A stretch of 64,000 bases of DNA, taken from the NCBI RefSeq assembly GCF_047675955.1, contig NC_132910.1:88314923-88378922 (forward strand), written 5' to 3'. Positions 35,009 to 44,429 of the stretch are shown here, piece by piece; the stretch's first letter is position 1, and every line of letters begins with the position of its first letter. Source of the DNA: Chlorocebus sabaeus. Taxonomy: Eukaryota; Chordata; Mammalia; Primates; Cercopithecidae. The notes beneath the pieces were generated by a model. The model saw only the letters and a program-made list of their open reading frames with translations. It was not told where the DNA came from and ran no database searches. Position numbers and translations under genes: made by a program.

Positions 35009-36025
35009 ATGGGGAAAAAGCAGGGCAGAAAAGCTGGAAATTCAAAAAATAAGAGCGCATCTCCCCCGGCAAAGGAGCGCAGCTCATCGCCAGCAACGGA
35101 TCAAAGCTGGACGGAGAATGACTTTGACGAGATGAGAGAAGAAGGCTTCAGTCCATCAAATTTCTCAGAGCTAAAGGAGGAATTACGTACCCAGCGCAAA
35201 GAAACTAAAAATCTTGAAAAAAAAGTGGAAGAATTGATGGCTAGAGTAATTAATGCAGAGAAGCTCACAAACGAAATGAAAGAGACGAAAACCATGGCAC
35301 AAGAAATACGTGACAAATGCACAAGCTTCAGTAACCGTCTCGATCAACTGGAAGAAAGAATGTCAGCGATGGAGGATCAAATGAATGAAATGAAGCGAGA
35401 AGAGAAACCAAAAGAAAAAAGAAGAAAAAGAAATGAACAAAGCCTGCAAGAAGTATGGGATTATGTAAAAAGACCAAATCTACGTCTGATTGGGGTGCCT
35501 GAAAGTGAGGGGGAAAATGGAACCAAGTTGGAAAACACTCTTCAGGATATCATCCAGGAGAACTTCCCCAACCTAGTAGGGCAGGCCAACATTCAAATCC
35601 AGGAAATACAGAGAACGCCACAAAGATACTCCTCGAGAAGAGTAACTCCAAGACACATAATTGCCAGATTCACCAAAGTTGAAATGAAGGAAAAAATCTT
35701 AAGGGCAGCCAGAGAGAAAGGTCGGGTTACCCACAAAGGGAAGCCCATCAGACTAACAGCAGATCTCTCGGCAGAAACTCTTCAAGCCAGAAGAGAGTGG
35801 GGGCCAATATTCAACATTCTTAAAGAAAAGAATTTTAAACCCAGAATTTTATATCCAGCCAAACTAAGTTTCATAAGTGAAGGAGAAATAAAATCCTTTA
35901 CAGATAAGCAAATGCTTAGAGATTTTGTCACCACTAGGCCTGCCTTACAAGAGACCCTGAAGGAAGCACTGAACATGGAAAGGAACAACCGGTACCAGCC
36001 ATTGCAAAAACATGCCAAAATGTAA
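35009..36025 (+). CDS. L1 ORF1: L1 ORF1p, RNA-binding chaperone, intact
   Basis: A 338-codon frame, the standard ORF1p length, starting MGKKQGRKAGN and ending QKHAKM. ORF1p forms trimers that coat L1 RNA in the cytoplasmic ribonucleoprotein and is needed for retrotransposition. Visible layout: basic Ser/Pro-rich N-terminus (Ser18-Pro and Ser27-Pro kept), a Glu/Lys heptad coiled coil at about 50-150, an RRM-like domain from about 155 (WDYVKRPNLRLIGVPES), then the C-terminal domain (QRTPQRY, RRVTPRHIIARF, LTADLSAETLQARREWGP). The coiled coil differs strongly from human L1HS while the RRM and C-terminal half are near identical, the usual pattern of rapid coiled-coil evolution. No premature stop. 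The start lies just after 'aaaccacaaag', the normal context. Confidence 0.93.
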   Translation: MGKKQGRKAGNSKNKSASPPAKERSSSPATDQSWTENDFDEMREEGFSPSNFSELKEELRTQRKETKNLEKKVEELMARVINAEKLTNEMKETKTMAQEIRDKCTSFSNRLDQLEERMSAMEDQMNEMKREEKPKEKRRKRNEQSLQEVWDYVKRPNLRLIGVPESEGENGTKLENTLQDIIQENFPNLVGQANIQIQEIQRTPQRYSSRRVTPRHIIARFTKVEMKEKILRAAREKGRVTHKGKPIRLTADLSAETLQARREWGPIFNILKEKNFKPRILYPAKLSFISEGEIKSFTDKQMLRDFVTTRPALQETLKEALNMERNNRYQPLQKHAKM

Positions 36026-36088
36026 AGACCATCAAGGCTAGGAAGAAACTGCATCAACTAACCAGCAAAATAACCAGTTAATATCATC

Positions 36089-39000
36089 ATGGCAGGATCA
36101 AGTTCACACATAACAATCTTAACCTTAAATGTAAATGGACTAAATGCTCCAATTAAAAGACACAGACTGGCAAACTGGATAAAGAGTCAAGATCCATCAG
36201 TCTGCTGTATTCAGGAGACCCATCTCACACACAGAGACATACATAGGCTCAAAATAAAGGGATGGAGGAAGATTTACCAAGCAAATGGAGAACACAAAAA
36301 AGCGGGGGTTGCAATACTAGTCTCTGATAAAACAGACTTTAAACCATCAAAGATCAAAAGAGACAAAGAAGGCCATTACATAATGGTAAAGGGATCAATT
36401 CAACAGGAAGAGATAACTATCCTAAATATATATGCACCCAATACAGGAGCACCCAGATTCATAAAGCAAGTCCTTAGAGACTTACAAAGAGACTTAGACT
36501 CCCATACAATAATAATGGGAGACTTCAACACTCCACTGTCAACATTAGACAGATCAACGAGACAGAAAGTTAACAAGGATATCCAGGAATTGAACTCATC
36601 TCTGCAGCAAGCAGACCTAATAGACATCTATAGAACTCTCCACCCCAAATCAACAGAATATACATTCTTCTCAGCACCACATCGTACTTACTCCAAAATT
36701 GACCACGTAATTGGAAGTAAAGCACTCCTCAGCAAATGTACAAGAACAGAAATTATAACAAACTGTCTCTCAGACCACAGTGCAATCAAATTAGAACTCA
36801 GGACTAAGAAACTCAATCAAAACCGCTCAACTACATGGAAACTGAACAACCTGCTCCTGAATGACTACTGGGTACATAACGAAATGAAGGCAGAAATAAA
36901 GATGTTCTTTGAAACCAATGAGAACAAAGATACAACATACCAGAATCTCTGGGACACATTTATAGCAGTGTGTAGAGGGAAATTTATAGCACTAAATGCC
37001 CACAAGAGAAAGCAGGAAAGATCTAAAATTGACACTCTAACATCACAATTAAAAGAACTAGAGAAACAAGAGCAAACACATTCGAAAGCTAGCAGAAGGC
37101 AAGAAATAACTAAGATCAGAGCAGAACTGAAGGAGATAGAGACACAAAAAACCCTCCAAAAAATCAATGAATCCAGGAGTTGGTTTTTTGAAAAGATCAA
37201 CAAAAATTGACAGACCACTAGCAAGACTAATAAAGAAGAAAAGAGAGAAGAATCAAATCGACGCAATTAAAAATGATAAAGGGGATATCACCACCGACCC
37301 CACAGAAATACAAACTACCATCAGAGAATACTATAAACACCTCTACACAAATAAACTGGAAAATCTAGAAGAAATGGATAATTTCCTGGACACTTACACT
37401 CTTCCAAGACTAAACCAGGAAGAAGTTGAATCCCTGAATAGACCAATAGTAGGCTCTGAAATTGAGGCAATAATTAATAGCCTACCAACCAAAAAAAGTC
37501 CAGGACCAGATGGATTCACAGCTGAATTCTACCAGAGGTACAAAGAGGAGCTGGTACCATTCCTTCTGAAACTATTCCAATCAATAGAAAAAGAGGGAAA
37601 CCTCCCTAACTCATTTTATGAGGCCAACATCATCCTGATACCAAAGCCTGGCAGAGACACAACAAAAAAAGAGAATTTTAGACCAATATCCCTGATGAAC
37701 ATCGATGCAAAAATCCTCAATAAAATACTGGCAAACCGGATTCAGCAGCACATCAAAAAGCTTATCCACCATGATCAAGTGGGCTTCATCCCTGGGATGC
37801 AAGGCTGGTTCAACATTCGCAAATCAATAAACATAATCCAGCATATAAACAGAACCAAAGACAAGAACCACATCATTATCTCAATAGATGCAGAAAAGCC
37901 TTTTGACAAAATTCAACAGCCCTTCATGCTAAAAACGCTCAATAAATTCGGTATTGATGGAACGTACCTCAAAATAATAAGAGCTATTTATGACAAACCC
38001 ACAGCCAATATCATACTGAATGGGCAAAAACTGGAAAAATTCCCTTTGAAAACTGGCACAAGACAGGGATGCCCTCTCTCACCACTCCTATTCAACATAG
38101 TGTTGGAAGTTCTGGCTAGGGCAATCAGGCAAGAGAAAGAAATCAAGGGGATTCAGTTAGGAAAAGAAGAAGTCAAATTGTCCCTGTTTGCAGACGACAT
38201 GATTGTATATTTAGAAAACCCCATTGTCTCAGCCCAAAATCTCCTTAAGCTGATCAGCAACTTCAGCAAAGTCTCAGGATACAAAATTAATGTGCAAAAA
38301 TCACAAGCATTCTTATACACCAGTGACAGTCAAACAGAGAGCCAAATCAGGAATGAACTTCCATTCACAATTGCTTCAAAGAGAATAAAATACCTAGGAA
38401 TCCAACTTACAAGGGATGTAAAGGACCTCTTCAAGGAGAACTACAAACCACTGCTCAGTGAAATCAAAGAGGACACAAACAAATGGAAGAACATACCATG
38501 CTCATGGATAGGAAGAATCAATATCGTGAAAATGGCCGTACTGCCCAAGGTAATTTATAGATTCAATGCCATCCCCATCAAGCTACCAATGAGCTTCTTC
38601 ACAGAATTGGAAAAAACTGCTTTAAAGTTCATATGGAACCAAAAAAGAGCCCGCATCTCCAAGACAATCCTAAGTCAAAAGAACAAAGCTGGAGGCATCA
38701 CGCTACCTGACTTCAAACTCTACTACAAGGCTACAGTAACCAAAACAGCATGGTACTGGTACCAAAACAGAGATATAGACCAATGGAACAGAACAGAGTC
38801 CTCAGAAATAATACCACACATCTACAGCCATCTGATCTTTGACAAACCTGAGAGAAACAAGAAATGGGGAAAGGATTCCCTATTTAATAAATGGTGCTGG
38901 GAAAACTGGCTAGCCATAAGTAGAAAGCTGAAACTGGATCCTTTCCTTACTCCTTATACGAAAATTAATTCAAGATGGATTAGAGACTTAAATGTTAGAC

Positions 39001-39917
39001 CTAATACCATAAAAATCCTAGAGGAAAACCTAGGTAGAACCATTCAGGACATAGGCATGGGCAAAGACTTCATGTCTAAAACACCAAAAGCAACAGCAGC
39101 AAAAGCCAAAATTGACAAATGGGATCTCATCAAACTAAAGAGCTTCTGCACAGCAAAAGAAACTACCATCAGAGTGAACAGGCAACCTACAGAATGGGAG
39201 AAAATTTTTGCAATCTACTCATCTGACAAAGGGCTAATATCCAGAACCTACAAAGAACTCAAACAAATTTACAAGAAAAAAACAAACAACCCCATCCAAA
39301 AGTGGGCAAAGGATATGAACAGACATTTCTCAAAAGAAGACATTCATACAGCCAACAGACACATGAAAAAATGCTCATCATCACTGGCCATCAGAGAAAT
39401 GCAAATCAAAACCACAATGCGATACCATCTCACACCAGTTAGAATGGCGATCATTCAAAAGTCAGGAAACAACAGGTGCTGGAGAGGATGTGGAGAAATA
39501 GGAACACTTTTACACTGTTGGTGGGATTGTAAACTAGTTCAACCATTATGGAAAACAGTATGGCAATTCCTCAAGGATCTAGAACTAGATGTACCATATG
39601 ACCCAGCCATCCCATTACTGGGTATATACCCAAAGGATTATAAATTATGCTGCTATAAGGACACATGCACACGTATGTTTATTGCAGCACTATTCACAAT
39701 AGCAAAGACTTGGAATCAACCCAAATGTCCATCAGTGACAGATTGGATTAAGAAAATGTGGCACATATACACCATGGAATACTATGCAGCCATAAAAAAG
39801 CATGAGTTTGTGTCCTTTGTAGGGACATGGATGCAGCTGGAAACCATCATTCTTAGCAAACTATCACAAGAACAGAAAACCAAACACCGCATGTTCTCAC
39901 TCGTAGGTGGGAACTGA
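36089..39917 (+). pseudogene. L1 ORF2: L1 ORF2p (endonuclease/reverse transcriptase), one frameshift
   Basis: ORF2p nicks target DNA and reverse-transcribes L1 RNA at the nick. The total length equals a 1275-codon frame plus stop plus one base. The first frame (36089-37210, 373 codons) holds the whole APE-type endonuclease: Asn14, Glu43 (QETH), Asp145/Asn147 (GDFN), Asp205 and His230 (SDHS). An extra A in the run 37202-37206 shifts frame; the second frame continues from there to 39917. In family numbering it holds the RT with Asp600 (SIDAEKPF), FADD Asp702/Asp703, and the knuckle Cys1130, Cys1134, His1142, Cys1147. Residue 604 is Pro where Ala is usual. The break lies between the endonuclease and RT domains. 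The 916-codon frame from 37167 starts at a Met in the wrong frame and need not be translated. A sequencing or assembly error in the homopolymer cannot be excluded. Confidence 0.93.
37202..37206 (+). other. homopolymer frameshift in ORF2
   Basis: Five A's where four keep the reading frame; a TGA follows at 37208-37210. See the ORF2 entry. Confidence 0.88.
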
Positions 39918-40136
39918 ACAATGAGATCAGTTGGACTCGGGAAGGGGAACATCACACACCGGGGCCTATCATGGGGAGGGGGGAGGGGGGAGGGATTGCA
40001 TTGGGAGTTATACCTGATGTAAATGATGAGTTGATGGGTGCAGCACACCAACATGGCACAAGTATGCATATGTAGCAAACCTGCACGTTGTGCTCATGTA
40101 CCCTACAACTTGAAGTTTAATAATAATAAATAAATT
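39918..40136 (+). other. L1 3' UTR
   Basis: Follows the ORF2 stop with 'acaatgagatcagttggactcgg', the G-rich tract, and ends with AATAAATAAATT, containing the L1 polyadenylation signal AATAAA (40127-40132). Confidence 0.9.
39973..39994 (+). promoter_or_regulatory. L1 3' UTR G-quadruplex motif
   Basis: G runs of 4, 6, 6 and 3 separated by single A's. This is the conserved L1 3' UTR polypurine tract, known in the family to fold as a G-quadruplex. Confidence 0.85.
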
Positions 40137-40196
40137 AAAAAAAAAAGAAATATAGATCACGAAAAAAAAAAAGAAAAGTATGCAAAAAAAAAAAAA
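40137..40196 (+). other. composite A tail with two short non-L1 inserts (3' transduction-like)
   Basis: First A run 40137-40146, then GAAATATAGATCACG (40147-40161), second A run 40162-40172, then GAAAAGTATGC (40173-40183), third A run 40184-40196, and immediately the right TSD. The inserts are too complex to be tail slippage; they look like downstream genomic flank carried along in two successive rounds of read-through. Confidence 0.75.
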
Positions 40197-40216
40197 TAAA
40201 TTTATTGAGAGGTTTT
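40197..40216. repeat. right TSD of the young L1
   Basis: Identical to 33960-33979; outer-L1 ORF2 sequence resumes without loss right after it. Confidence 0.95.
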
Positions 40217-42057
40217 TAGCATAAAGGGCTGTTGAATTTTGTCAAAGGCCTTTTCTGCATCTATTGAGATAATCAGGTGTTTTTTGTCTTTGGTTCTGTT
40301 TATATGCTGGATTAAGTTTATTGATTTGTGTATGTTGAACCAGCCTTGCATCCCAGGGATGAAGCCCACTTGATCATAGTGAATAAGCTTTTTGATGTGC
40401 TGCTGGATTCGGTTTGCCAGTATTTTATTGAGGACTTTTGCATTGATGTTCATCAGGGATATTGGTCTAAATTCTCTTTTTTGTTGTGTCTCCGCCAGGC
40501 TTTGGTATCAGGATGATGTTGGCATCATAAAATGAATAGGGAGGATTCCTTATTTTTCTATTGATTGGAATAGTTTCAGAAGGAATGGTACCAGCTCCTC
40601 CTTGTACCTCTGATAGAATTTGGCTGTGAATCCGTCTGGTCCTGGACTTTTTTTCGTTGGTAGGCTATTAACTATTGCTTCAATTTCAGAGCCTGCTATT
40701 GGTCTATTCAGGGATTCAACTTCTTCCTGGTTTAGTCTTGGGAGGGGGTATGTGTCCAGGAATTTATCCATTTCTTCTAGGTTTTCTAGTTTATTTGCAT
40801 AGAGGTGTTTATAGTATTCTCTGATGGTAGTTTGTATTTTTGTGGGGTCGGTGATGATATCCCCTTTATCATTTTTTATTGCGTCTATTTGATTCTTCTC
40901 TCCTTACTTCTTTATTAGTCTTGCTAGTCGTCTATCAATTTTTTTGATCTTTTCAAAAAACCAGCTCCTGGAGTCATTGATTTTTTGAAGGGTTTTTGTT
41001 TCTCTATCTTCTTCAGTTAGGCTCTGATCTTAGTTATTTCTTGCCTTCTGCTAACTTTTGAATGTGTTTGCTCTAGTTCTTTTAATTGTGATGTTAGAGT
41101 GTCAATTTTAGATCTTTCTTGCTCTCTCTTGTGGATATTTAGTGCTATAAATTTCCCTCTACACACTGCTTTAAATGTGTCCCAGAGATTCTGGTATGTT
41201 GTATCTTTGTTCTCATTGGTTTCAAAGAACATCTTTATTTCTGCCTTCATTTTGCTATGTACCCAGTAGTCATTCAGGAGCAGGTTGTTCAGTTTCCATG
41301 TAGTTGAGTGGTTTTGATTGAATTTCTTAGTTCTGAGTTCTAGTTTTATTGCACTGTGGTCTGAGAGACAGTTTGTTATAATTTCCATTCGTTTACATTT
41401 CCTGAGGAGTGCTTTACTTCCAACTATGTGGTCAGTTTTGGAATGAGTACTATGTGGTGCTGTGAAGAATGTATATTCTGCTGATTGGGGGTGGAGAGTT
41501 CTGTAGATGTCTATTAAGCCTGCTTGGTGCAGAGTTGAGTTCAATTCCTGGATATCCTTGTTAAGTTTCTGTCTTGTTGATCTGTCTAATGTTGACAGTG
41601 GGGTTTTAAAGTCTCCCGTTATTATTGTGTGGGAGTCTAAGTCTCTTTGTAATTCTCTAAGGACTTGCTTTATGAATCTGGGTGCTCCTGTAATGGGTGG
41701 ATATATATTTAGGACAGCTAGCTCTTCTTGTTGAATTGATCCCTTTACCATTATGTAATGGCCTTCTTTGTCTCTTTTGATCTTTGATGGTTTAAAGTCT
41801 GTTTTATCAGAGACTAGGATTGCAATCCCTTCCCTTTTTTTTTTTTTTTTTTGTTTTCCATTTGCTTGGTAGATCTTCCTCCACCCCTTTATTTTAAGTG
41901 CATGTGTGCCTCTGCACATGAGATGGGTCTCCTGAATACAGCACACTGATGGGTCTTGACTCTTTATCTAATTTGCCAGTCTGTGTCTTTTAATTAGACC
42001 ATTTAGCCCATTTACATTTAAGGTTAATATTGTTATGTGTGAACTTGATCCTGTCAT
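40217..42057 (-). pseudogene. outer L1 ORF2 remnant, 5' part (endonuclease and N-terminal RT)
   Basis: Antisense ORF2 starting at the Met complementary to 42055-42057. Open pieces are 41017-41946 (309 codons, endonuclease), 40550-40771 (SPGPDGFTAKFYQ region) and 40202-40453 (RT motif A wording SIDAEKAFDKI). Frames are broken by stops and indels. In the endonuclease an A run (41836-41852 on the opposite strand) has expanded, giving a Lys stretch. GDFN reads GDFK here, so a metal-site residue is lost. Confidence 0.9.
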
Positions 42058-42120
42058 TATGGTGTTAGCTGGTTATTTTGCTCATTAGTTGATGCAGTTT
42101 CTTCCTAGGATTGATGGTCT

Positions 42121-43132
42121 TTATATTTTGGCATGTTTTTGCAGTGGCTGGTACTGGTTGTTCCTTTCCATGTTTAGTGCTTCCTTCAGGAGTTCTTGTA
42201 GGGCAGGCCTGGTGGTGACAAAATCTCTCCGCATTTGCTTGTCTGTGAAGGATTTTATTTCTCCTTCACTTATGAAACTTAGTTTGGCTGGATATGAGAT
42301 TCTGGTTTGAAAATTCTTTTCTTTAGGAATGTTGAATATTGGCCCCCACTCTCTTCTGGCTTGTAGAGTTTCTGCCAAGAGATCCGCTGTTAGTCTGATG
42401 GGCTTCCCTTTGTGTGTAGCTCGACCTTTCTCTCTGGCTGCCCTTAACATTTTTTCCTTCATTTCAACTTTGGTGAATCTGACTATTATGTGTCTTGGAG
42501 TTGCTCTTCTCAAGGAGTATCTTTGTGGTGTTCTCTGTATTTCCTGAATTTGAATGTTGTCCTGCCTTGCTAGATTGTGGAAGTTCTCCTGGATAATATC
42601 CTGCAGAGTGTTTTCCAACTGGGTTCCATTCTGTCCGCCACCTTCCGGTACAATAAACAGATGTAGATGTAGTCTTTTCACATAATCCCATATTTGTTGG
42701 AGGTTTTGTTCATTTTTTACTCTTTTTTCTCTAAACTTCTCTTCTTGCTTCATTTCATTCATTTGATCTTCAATCACTGATTCTCTTTCTTCCAGTTGAT
42801 TGAGTCAGTTACTGAAGTTTGTGCATTTGTCACGTAGTTCTCGTGTCATGGTTTTCATCTCTATCAGGTCGTTTATGGACTTCTCTGCATTGGTTATTCT
42901 AGTTATCCATTCATCAAATATTTTCAAGGTTTTTAGTTTCTGTGCGCTGGGTTCTTATTTCTTCCTTTAGCTCTGAGAAATTTGATCGACTGAAGCCTTC
43001 TTCTCTCAACTTGTCAAAGTCATTCTCTGTCCAGCTTTGTTCTATTGCTGGCAAGGAACTGTGTTCCTTTGAAGTGGGAGACGCGCTCTGATTTTTTTAA
43101 TTTTCTGCTTTTCTGCACTGCTTTTTCTCCAT
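42121..43132 (-). pseudogene. outer L1 ORF1 remnant
   Basis: Antisense ORF1. The expected start is complementary to 43130-43132 (followed by wording for EKKQC...). The last 218 codons (42121-42777) are open and contain the RRM and C-terminal domain (RNP-like KRLHLHLFIVPE, RRATPRHIIVRF, LTADLLAETLQARREWGP). The N-terminal/coiled-coil part is broken by stops and frameshifts. Confidence 0.88.
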
Positions 43133-43250
43133 CTTTGTGGTTTTATCTACCTTTGGTCTTTGATGATGGTGACGTACAGATGGGGTTTTGGTGTGGATGT
43201 CCTTTCTGTTTGTTAGTTTTCCTTCTAACAGTCAGGACCCTCAGCTGCAG

Positions 43251-44040
43251 GGACAGTCGGTGCAGGACAGTGGGTGCAGCCCAAAGAGCTAGAACCGAAG
43301 CAGGGCGAGGCATCGCCTCACCCAGGAAGCACAAGGGGGAAGGGAATTCCTTTTCCTAGCCAAGGGAAACCATGACACACAACACCGGGAAAATCGGGTC
43401 ACTCCCACCCTAATACTGCACTTTACCAAGGGTCTTAGCAAATAGCACACCAGGAGATTACATCCTGCGCTTGGCTCAGAGGGTCCCACACCCACCAAAC
43501 CTCCCTCATTACTAGCACAGCAGTCTGAGATCTAACTGCAAGGTGACAGCGAGGCTGGGGGAGGGGCGCCTGTCATTGGGGATGCTTAATTAGGTAAACA
43601 AAGTGGCCTGGAAGCTCAAACAGGGTGGAGTCCACGGCATCTCAAGGAGGCCTGTCTACCTCTGTAGACTCCATCTCTGGGGAGAGGACATAGCTAAATA
43701 AAAAGCAGCAGAAACCTCTGCAGAGGCAAATGTCCCTGTCTGACAGCTCTGAAGAGAGTAGTGATTCTCCCAGCACGGAGGTTGAGATCTGAGAACGGAC
43801 AGACTGCCTGCTCAGTTAGGTCCCTGACTCCCTAGTAGCCTAGCTGGGAGATATCTCCCACTAGAGGCAGAGTGACACCTCACACCTCACATGGCCGGGT
43901 ACACCTCTGAGATGAAACTTCCAGAGGAACAATCAGACAGCAACACTTGCTGTTCAGCAATATTCTCTCTTCTGCAGCCTCTGCTGCTGATACCCAGGCA
44001 AACAGGGTCTGGAGTGGACCTCAAGCAAACTCCAACAGAT
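43251..44040 (+). mobile_element. inverted 5' UTR segment of the outer L1
   Basis: This piece reads as L1 5' UTR in plus orientation ('gaagcagggcgaggcatcgcctcaccc', 'gctagcacagcagtctgagatc', 'caaacagggtctggagtggacctcaag'), opposite to the rest of the element. It ends at 'aaactccaacaga', and the non-inverted part begins on the other strand at 'ctgcagctgaggg', the next bases of the L1. The break is therefore seamless in L1 coordinates. Classic twin priming. Confidence 0.93.
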
Positions 44041-44429
44041 TAAAATCAAGCAACTTTTTAAATACATACATGGAATTTTTAAAATAGTGCTGAAGAAGAC
44101 AACATAGCATAATAGAATTTTTTCCAACTGATTAGTATGTCATTACCTTCATATAAAATTAATTTTATGACATACAAAAAAGTACAAATAATATAACAAA
44201 TACTCACATATTCTTCACTAAACTAATGAAATAAGTTCAAATATTTTGAATCTCCTTGTGTACTCCTCAGATTGCTTCTTTCCTGTATTAGCAATTATTC
44301 CTCTTAGGTGGACAACTAAGAGATGAATCTCCCCAATTTGGTGTTTACTTTTTCCATGCACAGATCTTCATGTTTGCTATATATGTATATATCCATAGTA
44401 CACACATTCAGACACACACATATTTTTCA

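Larger units (their letters stand above)
33980..40196 (+). mobile_element. L1: young full-length L1 (Old World monkey L1PA-derived)
   Basis: Complete 6217-bp LINE-1: 5' UTR (33980-35008), ORF1 (35009-36025), 63-base spacer, ORF2 (36089-39917), 3' UTR with a G-rich tract, and a composite A tail. Perfect 19-20 bp TSDs and few lesions indicate a recent insertion, made by target-primed reverse transcription into ORF2 of the outer L1. The 5' UTR and ORF1 coiled coil differ from human L1HS but fit the cercopithecoid lineage as I remember it. It is probably not self-mobile because ORF2 is frameshifted. Confidence 0.96.
31767..44059 (-). mobile_element. outer L1 (L1PA-type), minus strand, 5'-inverted, interrupted by a younger L1
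   Basis: Target-site duplication TAAAATCAAGCAACTTTTT at 31767-31785 and 44041-44059 brackets the whole structure. From 31786 the antisense 3' UTR, ORF2 and ORF1 run up to 43250. From 43251 to 44040 the 5' UTR is in the opposite (plus) orientation, so the element is a twin-priming 5' inversion. The younger L1 (33980-40196) sits inside ORF2. About the first 100 bases of the L1 5' UTR are absent. Both ORFs are broken. The 5' UTR keeps the block around 'cctctgctgctgatacccagg', absent from the youngest ape L1s. Confidence 0.93.

Noticed and set aside
37167..39917. 916-codon frame as an independent gene
   Set aside because: It is the RT and C-terminal part of L1 ORF2; its apparent Met start lies in a shifted frame upstream of the homopolymer and is not a natural initiation site.
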